DNA of 64,000 nt, from the NCBI RefSeq assembly GCF_001422925.1, contig NZ_LMNI01000015.1, positions 45,390 through 109,389 of the forward strand, read 5' to 3'. The position numbers and the translations under genes are program-made. The notes under the pieces are model-generated. The model saw nothing but the letters and a program-made list of their open reading frames with translations, searched no databases and was not told where the DNA came from. Source of the DNA: Microbacterium sp. Leaf288 (GTDB taxonomy: Bacteria; Actinomycetota; Actinomycetes; Actinomycetales; Microbacteriaceae). Every line of letters begins with the position of its first letter. Positions within the stretch are counted from its first letter, which is position 1. Of this stretch, positions 54,998 to 63,888 are shown piece by piece.

Positions 54998-55666
54998 GAT
55001 GGCGTATGCCAAGACCAAGGGCGGCTCTTCACAGGACGGTGCGCGTGTCCGCCGCATTGAGCGCGTCAGCCACACCGTGCGTAGCGCAGGGAGGCACGGC
55101 CAAGGACGCTTTTCCGGCTTCGCTATCGCAGCGTCAAGCGGGGATGTCCACGGCGCCGGCCGCTTCCTCGGAGCAGCGGAAGACATCCGCGCCCGCCTGG
55201 GGATAGCCGGCCCAACCGTGTTCTCCTACCACCAACGTGTCTGACGCAACTCCAGTCCTCCCCAGCCGTTGACACTTTCGAGGTCGGTCGACACGAAGGA
55301 CGGGAAGCGGTACTCGCGAAACTAATCGAAGAAGCCCTGAGTTGAGCCTTCGTGTAAGGATCCGCGAGCGGTCGGACGACGATGGGCCAGTATTCCGCCA
55401 AATGCACGTAGGCCGTTCCTCGTCGACCGGGTGCGCGCAAGAGGATCCAGCGCGCGTCCTCTTGGTCACTCCCAGGCGAGTCCTTCGCCGTCGCCATCGC
55501 CGCTGTTGCCGGTGCGGTTGGCGAACCAGTGCATGACCCTGCCTAGGTTTGGTCGTTGCGATTGAAGGGCCCGGTGGGGTGCCCGACGGTGTTCTTCTTC
55601 AGCTTCGTGCAGGAGGAGTACCGCTCCCACCATCGGTCGGGAGGAGGGGGGGACAGCCTTCCCTCC
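54998..55666. other. Gene-poor stretch before a transposase remnant
   Basis: About 670 bp without a supported gene. The short open frames here lack ribosome-binding sites and recognisable domains. The sequence looks like degenerate accessory DNA between the ROK gene and the transposase fragment. Confidence 0.5.
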
Positions 55667-55975
55667 GAGAACAAGCGGTTCCATCAGACCTGTTCCGGTT
55701 CCTCGGCAAGCAGCCGCTGGCCGACACCCTCGACCAACTCCAAGCGCAGGTCGACCAGTTCGACATCGTCTACAACACCCACCGCCCGCACCAGGACCTG
55801 CCCGGCAGGACCACCCCGCAACGAGCCTGGGAGGCGACCCCCGTGGCCATCCCGCCGCGGCCCGCGACCCCGCACGCGCCGCTGCCCGGTCCGGGCGAGG
55901 ACATCCGGATCAAGGTGGTGCGGCGCGGGGGCCGTCGCCTCCTCGCGCTCGACCGGCGTAACGGCGTGAGCACCT
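55667..55975 (+). pseudogene. Decayed C-terminal fragment of an IS481-type transposase
   Basis: The fragment starts at ENKRFHQT, loses one base near 55691 (ACCTG where ACCCTG would keep frame), and continues FRFLGKQPLADTL, QVDQFDIVYNTHRPHQDLPGRTTPQRAWEA. That is the last part of a DDE integrase-core (rve) transposase. The N-terminal two thirds are missing and the C-terminus runs out of homology after residues GEDIRI. It is therefore a relic. It marks the left side of the module that ends near a related transposase start at 63927. Confidence 0.8.
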
Positions 55976-56138
55976 CGTTCGCAAGCTCGACCGTCTCTTC
56001 GCCGAGCCACGCCAAGCGAAGGCTGCGAGGTTACATTCTCCGACGCCGCGCTCGTAGTCCACACGCCGCCGACCTGCGGGAGCGGACTGACGATAACGCG
56101 GTTCCGGCATCTTCCACCGCCCGGATCAGGAGCGGAAA

Positions 56139-56165
56139 GGCCCCGGCACTTTCGTAGCCGGGGCC
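56139..56165 (-). terminator. Terminator hairpin after the aldehyde dehydrogenase
   Basis: A perfect 9-bp G+C stem (GGCCCCGGC / GCCGGGGCC) with a 9-nt loop begins 19 bp beyond the stop of the leftward permease-dehydrogenase operon. Confidence 0.75.
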
Positions 56166-56184
56166 CCCGATGCGACAGCATCCC

Positions 56185-57639
56185 TCAGAAGGGGTAGCGA
56201 GCGATGTCCGCCTGCACGGTGACCCACTGCGTCTCGGTGAACGCCTCGATATTCGCCTCGTGGCCGCCGAACCGTGCCCCTGTGCCCGACGCCCCGACGC
56301 CTCCGAACGGTGCCACGGCCTCGTCATCGACGGTCTGGTCGTTGATGTGAACGATTCCCGACGGGATGCGCTCGCTCAGTTCGAGTGCGCGGTAAGCGTC
56401 TTTCGACAGGATGCCCAGTGACAGGCCGTAGTCCGATGACGTGGCCAGCTCGACGAGCTCGTCGATGCTCGAGAATCGAGTCACTGGGGCGACCGGGCCG
56501 AAGATTTCTTCGGCGAATGCCCGGTGGCCAGGCGCAACGTCGGCAAGCACGGTCGCATCATAAAAGAGATCCTGGTGCGTGCCACCCGCTGCGAGAACGG
56601 CCCCCGCAGCGACAGAGTCCTGCACGATGGCGTCGACCTTGGCGAGCTGATGGGCGTCGATGATCGGGCCGAGCGGTGCGCCCTCGAGCGGGTTTCCGGT
56701 GGGAATGTGCTTCGCCTTCGCGGCCAGGCATTCGACGTACTCGTCGTACACGCGCTCCTGAACGAGGTGACGTCCGGTTGTCATGCATATCTGACCCTGA
56801 TGAAGGAACGAGCCCCAGGCGCCTGCCGACGCGGCCGCCTCGACGTCGACATCATCGAGCACGACAAGTGCGTTGTTTCCGCCGAGTTCGAGGTGCGCTC
56901 GCTTGAGCAGTCGTCCGGCGCGCTCACCCACTATCCGTCCCGCCTGCGTGGATCCGGTGAAGGAGATCACCCTCACGGAAGGTTCGTCGACGAGAGCGCC
57001 ACCCACATCCGCGCCGCCGGGCAGAACATGGAACAGCCCTTCAGGAAGGCCAGCCTCTTCGAGGATCGCCGCGAAGATGAGACCACCTGAGATGCTGGTG
57101 CGCGGATCGGGCTTCAGGATCACGGCGTTGCCGAGCGCGAGCGCGGGCGCGACGGAGCGGGCAGTGAGGATGCCGGGGAAGTTGAAGGGCGAGATGACCC
57201 CGACTGTGCCGACGGCGCGGCGGCGAGCCATGCTCAGCCGTGGACGACTGCTGCGGAGGAGCTGCCCGTATGGCATCTGCGCGGTCGCGGCGGCGAAGTA
57301 GAACTCGGAGGCGACCAGTCCCGCTTCGAACGCGGCTTTACCCCCGCCCGATCCTGCCTCGCGCATCAGCCAGTCCTGCATGACAGATGCCCGCTCGGTG
57401 AACAGATCACCGGCTCGGCGAAGGATCGCCGACTTCGCGTCTGCGGGGACGAGCTCCCAGTCGCGCTGCGCCTGTGCCGCGACGGCCCCAGCGGAAGCGA
57501 CGTCATCGACAGACGCGACACCGTAGCGTCCGATCTCCCCACCAGTGGCGGGTTCCCGTACGGGGGCGGAGTGCGCGGAGCCCCTCCATCCTCCACTGAA
57601 CAGCTTTCCTTCCCAGGTCGACGGCTCGAAGAACGTCAT
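56185..57639 (-). CDS. Aldehyde dehydrogenase (benzaldehyde/vanillin dehydrogenase-like)
   Basis: A 484-residue NAD(P)+-dependent aldehyde dehydrogenase. Features are GVISPFNFPGILTARSVAPALALGNAVILKPD, SFTGSTQAG, the base in HLELGGNNALVVLDD and the nucleophile Cys in HQGQICMTTGR. The pattern is closest to benzaldehyde/vanillin-type dehydrogenases, but aliphatic semialdehydes are possible given the neighbouring aminotransferase. ATG at 57639 has GGAAGGA 5 nt upstream. It follows the APC permease by 34 bp in one operon. Confidence 0.92.
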   Translation of the reverse strand: MTFFEPSTWEGKLFSGGWRGSAHSAPVREPATGGEIGRYGVASVDDVASAGAVAAQAQRDWELVPADAKSAILRRAGDLFTERASVMQDWLMREAGSGGGKAAFEAGLVASEFYFAAATAQMPYGQLLRSSRPRLSMARRRAVGTVGVISPFNFPGILTARSVAPALALGNAVILKPDPRTSISGGLIFAAILEEAGLPEGLFHVLPGGADVGGALVDEPSVRVISFTGSTQAGRIVGERAGRLLKRAHLELGGNNALVVLDDVDVEAAASAGAWGSFLHQGQICMTTGRHLVQERVYDEYVECLAAKAKHIPTGNPLEGAPLGPIIDAHQLAKVDAIVQDSVAAGAVLAAGGTHQDLFYDATVLADVAPGHRAFAEEIFGPVAPVTRFSSIDELVELATSSDYGLSLGILSKDAYRALELSERIPSGIVHINDQTVDDEAVAPFGGVGASGTGARFGGHEANIEAFTETQWVTVQADIARYPF

Positions 57640-57673
57640 GGTCTTCCTTCCTTTCGAGGTAAAGGGGTTGGCG

Positions 57674-59167
57674 TTAGCGCTCAACGATGGGATCTGCGGC
57701 AACGGCATCGTCGACCTGGATGACACCGGTTGACAGGTCGACGGTTCGCCCGCCTCGTGAACGTGCCGCTCCGATGATGAGGCCAGCGATGGCCGCGAGC
57801 ACAAGCAGCCAGGGGAGCAGTGTGGCGGGGCCTTCCGTCACTCCGGTCAGGAGCGGGAAGTTGATCACCGCGAGGACAATCGCAGCGAGCAGCCCAAGCC
57901 CGCCGAGGCCGGGAGCGATGAAGTTCGTCCACGCATTGGTGCGGGATCGCCGGTTCCGCACGAAGTAGCCAATCACTGCGGCAGCGCCTGCCGCCTGCAG
58001 TACGAGGACTCCGAGCGTGCCGACGCCGACGAGCCAGAGGTAAATCGTGGTGAATGGGTCGGCGTTGGCGATGACGAACGCCAGCAGCACCAGCGCGGTG
58101 ATGATCGACAGGACGACGCTCGCGACGCTCGGGCTGTGGTACCGGCGATGGGTGTGACCGAGGCGCTCGGAGAGGAATCGGGCACGTCCGAGCGAGAACA
58201 GGTATCGGCTGAGTGTGTTGTGGAAGGCGAGGAGTACCGCGATGAGGCTCGTGACGACGAGGATCCGCATGATGAGAGTGGACCACGCCCCGACGAACTG
58301 CGTGTTCGCTGCGAACACGAACTCGACGGGGTCCGCGGTGGCGGCCTCCTGTACGTCGGCAGAGCCGTAAGCGAGACCCAGCGCCCACATGGTCACGGTG
58401 TAGATAACCCCGATGACGAGGATGGACGCGTACGTGGCGCGAGGGATGGTGACCTTTGGACGTTTGGCTTCCTCGCCGTAGATCACGGTGGCTTCGAAAC
58501 CCACGAAGCAAGCAAATGCGAACAGGAGACCGACGCCCATACCTGGCGTGAACACGTTCTCCGCTCGGAACGCGTCGAAGTTTATCCCGCCGGCACCGCC
58601 CGTGGCGATCACGACCACGTCGAAGATGACGAGGATCAGCACCTCGAGGATCATCAGAACTCCGAGCACCGATGCGGACAGCTGGATGTCGAGGTAGCCG
58701 AAGGCGCCGATCAGGACTACCCCCGCAAAAGCAATCACCTGCCAGGGGATGCTCCACCCGAACAGCGTCGAGAACAGGTCGGCGGCAAACACGGCGAACT
58801 GCCCGAACAATCCGATCAGCATGCCGGCGTACGCGAGAACGGCGACCCCTGCCATCAGATAGCCGGCGTACCGGCCCAGACCCTTGCTGGCGAACGCAGC
58901 GAATCCACCCGCACTCGTGGCGTACCGGCTCATGGCGGCGAAGCCCACGCCGAACAGCAGCAGGACTGTCGCGGCGATGACATACATCGCCGGCCCCCCG
59001 ACGCCGGAGAAGATGAAGACGACCGGGCCGGCGCCGAGCACTGCTGCCAGCGGCGCGGCTGTCGCGACCACGAAGAACACGATTGCGGGAACCCCGAGCG
59101 AACCTCGCTTGAGAGTGGTCCCGTGGTGGGCTTCGGTCTCCGGACCGGGTGTAGCAGGGCGTGTCAT
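57674..59167 (-). CDS. APC-family amino acid permease
   Basis: A 497-residue transporter with about twelve helices; the N-terminal LKRGSLGVPAIVFFVVATAAPLAAVLG and the loop FEATVIYGEEAKRPKVTIPRATY are typical of APC permeases. ATG at 59167 has GGAGAGAG 8 nt upstream. It diverges from the LysR gene and heads the operon with the aldehyde dehydrogenase, so it should import the amino compound that the module degrades. Confidence 0.92.
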   Translation of the reverse strand: MTRPATPGPETEAHHGTTLKRGSLGVPAIVFFVVATAAPLAAVLGAGPVVFIFSGVGGPAMYVIAATVLLLFGVGFAAMSRYATSAGGFAAFASKGLGRYAGYLMAGVAVLAYAGMLIGLFGQFAVFAADLFSTLFGWSIPWQVIAFAGVVLIGAFGYLDIQLSASVLGVLMILEVLILVIFDVVVIATGGAGGINFDAFRAENVFTPGMGVGLLFAFACFVGFEATVIYGEEAKRPKVTIPRATYASILVIGVIYTVTMWALGLAYGSADVQEAATADPVEFVFAANTQFVGAWSTLIMRILVVTSLIAVLLAFHNTLSRYLFSLGRARFLSERLGHTHRRYHSPSVASVVLSIITALVLLAFVIANADPFTTIYLWLVGVGTLGVLVLQAAGAAAVIGYFVRNRRSRTNAWTNFIAPGLGGLGLLAAIVLAVINFPLLTGVTEGPATLLPWLLVLAAIAGLIIGAARSRGGRTVDLSTGVIQVDDAVAADPIVER

Positions 59168-59249
59168 GATCGGCTCTCTCCATCGAGGGCGGCCTGGACG
59201 GCCGGCACACTGCGCGCTCGGGTCAGCGCGTCGTACTATCGTCAGGTCA

Positions 59250-59310
59250 CCGCGATTGCGCGGCAATGCCCGAATCGCGATCGCTCGATCGTGTGCAGCG
59301 ATCGCACATC
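59250..59310. promoter_or_regulatory. LysR binding region between permease and lysR
   Basis: The 161-bp divergent gap contains stacked palindromic words: CGAATCGCGATCGC (59271-59284), then CGATCG and AGCGATCGCAC. The first 14-mer occurs again, inverted, after the lysR gene at 60292-60305. Such clusters in a LysR intergenic region are the expected binding sites. Confidence 0.55.
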
Positions 59311-59328
59311 CCGAAGGAGGCGCGGAGG

Positions 59329-60273
59329 ATGGAGCTGAGGCAGCTTCGATACTTCGCCCGGGTCGCGGAGACGCTGCATTTCGGTCGCGCCGCGGAGAAG
59401 GAGTTTGTCACCCAGTCGGTGATCAGCACTCAGATCGCCTCGCTCGAAAAGGAACTCGGGTTCAGGCTGTTCGACCGGACCAGCCATCGAGTGACACTCA
59501 CTCCCGCCGGCACCGCTTTTCTCACCGACGTGGAGCGCACGCTCGGCGCCCTCGGTCAGGCGGTTAGCCAAGCGCGGAACATCGCGATGGGCCCGCAGCG
59601 GCGCCTGCGCGTGGGTGTCTTCGGTGAAGGCGCAGGACCGCTGACGCACCTGATTTTGTCGGCCTTCCGAGCAGGATCATCCGGAGTCGACCTTCAGTTC
59701 GTGGAACTCTCCATGGTGAATCAGCTCGCGGCGGTGCGCGAAGGGGATGTTGATGTCGCGCTGCTTCGACTGCCGATTTCGGACGATCGACTCGACGTCT
59801 ACCCCTTGTTCGCCGAACCACGCGTGGCAGCGGTGCCGGCGGAAGATGAGTTGGCGGATGCGTCGGCGCTGACCGTTCAGGACCTCCTGGACCGCCCGTT
59901 CGCTGTTGCCGCTGATGGCGCGCCCACCGAATGGCGTTCTTACTGGTCCTTCGACGTCCAGCGCGGTGAGAGCAGTCGCGTCGCGGGAGAGGTCCGCTCG
60001 GTCCAGGAAAGCCTCGCCGCGATCGCCTATGGCAAGGCTGTCGACACGTTCCCGTCCACCGCGGCCGAGATGTTCTCTCATCCGGGCGTCCGCTATGTGC
60101 CCCTGACGGATGCGGAGCCGTCGAGCCTTGCGTTGGTGTCTGTTGCCAAGGCGGGGCGCGACGCCGTGATCGAAAAGTTCCGCGCCGTCGCAACCGAAAC
60201 TGTGAAGCAGAACCTGGCGCTGGTGCCCGGCGCGGTCAGCCTCCTCCAGAGCGAGGACGAGGACAAGGGCTGA
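59329..60273 (+). CDS. LysR-family transcriptional regulator
   Basis: A 314-residue LysR protein. The N-terminal HTH is LRQLRYFARVAETLHFGRAAEKEFVTQSVISTQIASLEKELG, linked by a helix to the effector-binding domain starting LRVGVFGEGAGPLTHLIL. ATG at 59329 has GAAGGAGGCGCGGAGG upstream. It lies between the divergent permease-dehydrogenase operon and the aminotransferase gene and probably controls both, in response to the imported compound. Confidence 0.93.
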   Translation: MELRQLRYFARVAETLHFGRAAEKEFVTQSVISTQIASLEKELGFRLFDRTSHRVTLTPAGTAFLTDVERTLGALGQAVSQARNIAMGPQRRLRVGVFGEGAGPLTHLILSAFRAGSSGVDLQFVELSMVNQLAAVREGDVDVALLRLPISDDRLDVYPLFAEPRVAAVPAEDELADASALTVQDLLDRPFAVAADGAPTEWRSYWSFDVQRGESSRVAGEVRSVQESLAAIAYGKAVDTFPSTAAEMFSHPGVRYVPLTDAEPSSLALVSVAKAGRDAVIEKFRAVATETVKQNLALVPGAVSLLQSEDEDKG

Positions 60274-60291
60274 GCCGCCTCGGAAACCCTG

Positions 60292-60330
60292 CGATCGCGA
60301 TTCGCGATCACGCGATCGCCGATCGGTCGT
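60292..60330. promoter_or_regulatory. Second LysR-type site before the aminotransferase
   Basis: GCGATCGCGATTCG (60292-60305) is the exact inverse of the 14-mer at 59271-59284 and is followed by two further GCGATCGC/CGATCG words. It lies 18 bp after the lysR stop and 115 bp before the aminotransferase start. Confidence 0.55.
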
Positions 60331-60444
60331 TGACGCTTCGATCTGTGGGCACCGACGATGAGACGACGTGCAGCCCGACCTGCACACTGCGCCGAACGGC
60401 CACCAAGGACCATTCGTGCCGCGCCCCACTGCGATGGAGAGAGC

Positions 60445-61788
60445 ATGTCCAACCTGACCCTGGAATCCAGCCTCGAGAGGTTCTCTCAGAAGTTCGCCGT
60501 CTCGGCCGACCTCACCCGTGAGGGCAAGAATCTCATCCCGGGCGGCTACAGCCGCAACTCGTTCAACTTCGGCCCACACGCCGTGTTCGCCCAGAGTGGG
60601 GATGGCGCCTACATCACGACCGTCGACGGCCACCGGCTACTCGACCTCAACAACAACTTCACCGTGAATGTTCTAGGCCACGGCCACCCGGCGGTGACGA
60701 GTGCGCTCATCGAGGCGCTTCCTGGCGGGTTCTCGTTCGGCAACCCGAGCCCGGCGGAGGCCGATCTCGCCCGCATCCTCATCGACAGGATCCCGTCCGT
60801 CGAGAAGATTCAGTTCTCCTGCTCAGCGACCGAATCGTGCATGAGCGCAGTCCGGGTCGCTCGCGCATATACCGGCCGAACGAAAGTCGCGAAGTTTGAG
60901 GGCGGGTACCACGGCTTCAGCGACCTCCTGCACATCTCGTCGCACCCGAACCCCTCGCTGAGCGGTTCTCCCGAAGCTCCGATCCCGCAGCCCGACAGTA
61001 GCGGGATCCCGACCGACGACGTCGACAACGTGGTGCTCCTGACGCAGAACGACCTGGATGGCGCGGAGCAGATTCTTCGTTCTCACCCCGGCGAGATCGC
61101 ATGCCTCATCATGGAGCTCCAGTCAGGCGCGGGTGGACTGGTCGTGCTCGATCAGTCCTTCGTTGAGGGAATCCGTGCCCTCACCGAAGAACTCGGCATC
61201 GTCCTCATCTTCGACGAGACAATCAGCCTGCGCGCAAGCTTCCACGGCCTGCAGGGCGTGTATGGCGTGACCCCCGATCTCACCGTAATGGGCAAGATCA
61301 TCGGCGGCGGAATGCCGCTGGGAGCCGTCGGAGGCTCGGCCGAGATCATGACAGTACTCGAAGACGGACGAGTCACAATCTCGGGTACTCATCACGGTCA
61401 CCGCCTGGCACTCGTAGCGGGCGCCGCCTGCATGAACACGCTTGACGAGGCCGCGTTCACGAGGCTGAACGGTTACGCCACCCGAATCATGACCGATCTC
61501 AACGAGTGGTCAGCCGAACGCAACAGCCCGTTCACCGTCTACGGCAAAGGCTTCTCCCACATGGCCTACGGATACATGAACGAACCAGGACTCTCCATTC
61601 GCACCCACCGCGACTACTGGAACAACCTCGACAGTGAGAAGACCCAGATCATCTCCTTGGAACTCGCGAACCGTGGATTCTTCCCAGTGCATCGGGGCGA
61701 GTTCTCGCTCTCACTGCCGATGACTGACGCCGACATCACGTCCTATATCGAATCGCTCAAGTCGATCGTTGGAGACCTCGAGAGCTAA
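60445..61788 (+). CDS. Class III PLP-dependent aminotransferase (GSA aminomutase-like)
   Basis: A 447-residue fold-type I enzyme related to glutamate-1-semialdehyde aminomutase and omega-transaminases. Landmarks are LIPGGYSRNS, the substrate loop NNNFTVNVLGHGHPAV, FSCSATESCMSAVRVARAYTGR, the PLP-ring Asp in IVLIFDETIS and the Schiff-base Lys in TVMGKIIGGGMPLG. It is not next to haem genes, and the permease, dehydrogenase and LysR context points to catabolic transamination. ATG at 60445 has GGAGAGAG just upstream. Confidence 0.9.
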   Translation: MSNLTLESSLERFSQKFAVSADLTREGKNLIPGGYSRNSFNFGPHAVFAQSGDGAYITTVDGHRLLDLNNNFTVNVLGHGHPAVTSALIEALPGGFSFGNPSPAEADLARILIDRIPSVEKIQFSCSATESCMSAVRVARAYTGRTKVAKFEGGYHGFSDLLHISSHPNPSLSGSPEAPIPQPDSSGIPTDDVDNVVLLTQNDLDGAEQILRSHPGEIACLIMELQSGAGGLVVLDQSFVEGIRALTEELGIVLIFDETISLRASFHGLQGVYGVTPDLTVMGKIIGGGMPLGAVGGSAEIMTVLEDGRVTISGTHHGHRLALVAGAACMNTLDEAAFTRLNGYATRIMTDLNEWSAERNSPFTVYGKGFSHMAYGYMNEPGLSIRTHRDYWNNLDSEKTQIISLELANRGFFPVHRGEFSLSLPMTDADITSYIESLKSIVGDLES

Positions 61789-62204
61789 GTGCTCGGCCCG
61801 TTCACGGCTTGATCGGCGACTGTCTCGACGGGAGCGAGACTCGATGTGTCCATCGCTATCGCGCGAGCGATGAAGGCGACTCACATCGGACCTGTCGCTC
61901 CCAGGAGAGATCACGCGACACGGAGGGTGTGCAAACGCACCGCACGTCGGAGTGCTCCTAGCTTGGAGCGCCATCGGTTCGCTCACCACATTGGATGCAG
62001 GCCCCGGCTTCCGTTCTCCCAGCCCTATGCAGCCGGCGCGTCGCGCCCGCAGCGCGCATCGGCGTCCTCGCACCACCGCATACCCGGCGATCCGCGTTCG
62101 TGGTCGCTCGCGAAGCACGCGGCCATTTCGCCCAGAACCATCTCGATACGGGCGCGGCGCGCGCTCTGCGCGCTCGCGGCGCGCAGCCCTACCAGCCGTC
62201 GTTA
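61789..62204. other. Intergenic gap without recognised features
   Basis: A gap of 416 bp between the aminotransferase and the Lrp/AsnC gene, whose stops converge. Open frames here overlap the antisense of the regulator and show no domain. I see no strong hairpin. Confidence 0.5.
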
Positions 62205-62675
62205 TCAGATCGTCGCCAGCTCGCGCAGGAGCAAACCCATCCGATGGGGAACGACCTCCGTGGTCGCGATCGACGTGCTGCTGCGTTGCACGCCCGGCGC
62301 GAGCTGGATCCGTTGCGTTATTCGGTGCAAGTCGACGGTGTCGCGCGCGACCACCCGGAGCATGACATCCGCGTCACCAGTCGTGGTGTGCGCCTCGACG
62401 ACCTCAGGGATCGCACGGATCGCGGCATAGACCGAGTCGATCTCCTGCTGAGAGACGGAGAGTGTGACGAATGCGAGCAGCGGCCGCCCGACGGCCGCAG
62501 GCGCCAGCGCACCGCTCGGGGGTCCCAGCGCGCCGCCCTCACCGAGCCTCTTCAGCCGGGCATACACCGTATTGCGGGATATACCGAGCCGACTGCTGAT
62601 CTCTATCAACGACGCTTCCCGGGAGCTGTCTCGAGCGAGCAGTATCCGAGCGTCGACCGCATCCAGGCTGTACAT
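62205..62675 (-). CDS. Lrp/AsnC-family transcriptional regulator
   Basis: A 156-residue regulator with an N-terminal HTH (LDAVDARILLARDSSREASLIEISSRLGISRNTVYARLKRL) and a C-terminal RAM ligand domain (LAFVTLSVSQQEIDSVYAAIRAIPEVVEAHTTTGDADVMLRVVARD). ATG at 62675 is preceded by TATCAT at 7 nt with no ribosome-binding site, suggesting a leaderless mRNA. It diverges from the deaminase/desulfhydrase gene, with 103 bp between, and is its probable local regulator. Confidence 0.92.
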   Translation of the reverse strand: MYSLDAVDARILLARDSSREASLIEISSRLGISRNTVYARLKRLGEGGALGPPSGALAPAAVGRPLLAFVTLSVSQQEIDSVYAAIRAIPEVVEAHTTTGDADVMLRVVARDTVDLHRITQRIQLAPGVQRSSTSIATTEVVPHRMGLLLRELATI

Positions 62676-62769
62676 GTGCACGATGATACTTACGGCGGAC
62701 ACTGCAATCATGTGCATATGCCATGTAGTAGTGAATGAACTTGTGCATATGTGACCCTCAAGCGTAGCT
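62675..62769. promoter_or_regulatory. Divergent promoter region with three TGTGCA sites
   Basis: TGTGCATATG occurs at 62711-62720 and 62742-62751, 31 bp (three helical turns) apart, with a third TGTGCA at 62675-62680 over the regulator's start. For the rightward gene TTGTGC (62741-62746) and TAGCTT (62765-62770) make a -35/-10 pair with an 18-bp spacer, so the second site overlaps the -35 box. The AsnC-type protein is the likely ligand. Confidence 0.6.
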
Positions 62770-62778
62770 TGCCTGTCC

Positions 62779-63810
62779 ATGAGTACAGCAATGAAGCCAG
62801 TAGACCTCCCCCGTCTCGACCTGCGGGGGTTCACGTCGCCGGTTCAGTTCCTCCCGCGACTCACCGACGATCTCGGCGTGGAGATCTGGGTAAAGCGCGA
62901 CGACCTTGGCTCGGTGGGGCTCGCAGGAAACAAGGTGCGCAAGCTTGAGACCGAGCTCGCCCAGGCGCGCGCCTTGGGTGCCACCCACATCGTGACTGAG
63001 GGGTCGCGTCACTCGAACGCCACCCGGGCCGCCGCAGCAGCTGCCGCGGCGATCGGGATGAAGTGCACACTCGTGCTCTGCCACGACGAGCCGAAGGAAC
63101 CCGTTGGAAACCTTCTCCTGGACGGTCTCTTCGGCGCTGACCTCCGCCTGGTCGGCGACATTTCTTGGGTAGAGCTCGCTGAGGTGACATCAGGTGTGGT
63201 CCGTGACATCGAGGAGGCCGGCGAACGCGTCTATCGCCTCCCGATCGGCTCAGCAACCGGCCGCGGTGCCGCGAGCTTCGCGTACGCGTACGCCGAAGCC
63301 GAACGGCAGATGGAAGCTCAGGGCGCCGTCTTCAACACGATCGTGCACGCGAGTTCCGCCGGAAGCACGCACGCGGGACTTACGTTGGGTCGTGCGATCC
63401 GCGGGAACTCCACGCGGATCATCGGCGTAATCGTCGCCCCGGAGGTCTATGAGGACGTCCCAGGCAACTACCTCCGGCTGGCCAACGAGGCCGCGGACCT
63501 CATCGCTCCATCGCTGCGCATCACCTCGTCTGACCTCGAACTCACCGAGGACTATCTCGGCGAGGGATACGGCAAGCCGGCGGCTGGCGTAACGGAAGCC
63601 ATCGACCTCATGGCACGTCTCGAAGGAATCGTCGTCGACCCGGTGTACACAGCCAAAGCGGTGGCCGCCATCATCGACATGGCACGCAACGGCACCATCG
63701 AAGGTCCGGTCCTCTTCTGGCACACAGGCGGCTACCACGCGATGTTCGACCCGACCTACGCCACATCGGTGTGGTCCGACATTCCGCGACTTCGGGACAT
63801 CAAGCTTTAG
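62779..63810 (+). CDS. D-cysteine desulfhydrase / ACC deaminase-family PLP enzyme
   Basis: A 343-residue fold-type II PLP enzyme. The Schiff-base Lys is in GLAGNKVRKLETEL, the substrate loop is EGSRHSNATRAAAAAAAAIG, and the C-terminal glycine loop is LFWHTGGYHAMF. Family members split D-cysteine or related D-amino acids, deaminate ACC, or cleave L-cysteate; the residues visible do not decide which. The ATG lacks a ribosome-binding site and has TAGCTT 8 nt upstream. It is controlled by the divergent AsnC-type regulator. Confidence 0.9.
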   Translation: MSTAMKPVDLPRLDLRGFTSPVQFLPRLTDDLGVEIWVKRDDLGSVGLAGNKVRKLETELAQARALGATHIVTEGSRHSNATRAAAAAAAAIGMKCTLVLCHDEPKEPVGNLLLDGLFGADLRLVGDISWVELAEVTSGVVRDIEEAGERVYRLPIGSATGRGAASFAYAYAEAERQMEAQGAVFNTIVHASSAGSTHAGLTLGRAIRGNSTRIIGVIVAPEVYEDVPGNYLRLANEAADLIAPSLRITSSDLELTEDYLGEGYGKPAAGVTEAIDLMARLEGIVVDPVYTAKAVAAIIDMARNGTIEGPVLFWHTGGYHAMFDPTYATSVWSDIPRLRDIKL

Positions 63811-63888
63811 CGGCGCTTGGGATCGGACAGGTGGGTTCAAACGACGCCCGGATCGACGTCGTCCAACAGCTCTAAAACTGACGGAGGT

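Noticed and set aside
54963..55244. A 93-codon plus-strand frame before the transposase remnant.
   Set aside because: No ribosome-binding site, no domain, and it overlaps the ROK operator region.
60445..61788. Assignment as hemL (haem synthesis).
   Set aside because: The protein is only related to glutamate-1-semialdehyde aminomutase; no other hem gene is near and the context is catabolic.
61846..62738. Plus-strand frames over and beside the AsnC gene.
   Set aside because: They are rich in Arg/Ala/Ser, antisense to a clear Lrp/AsnC protein, and lack start signals.
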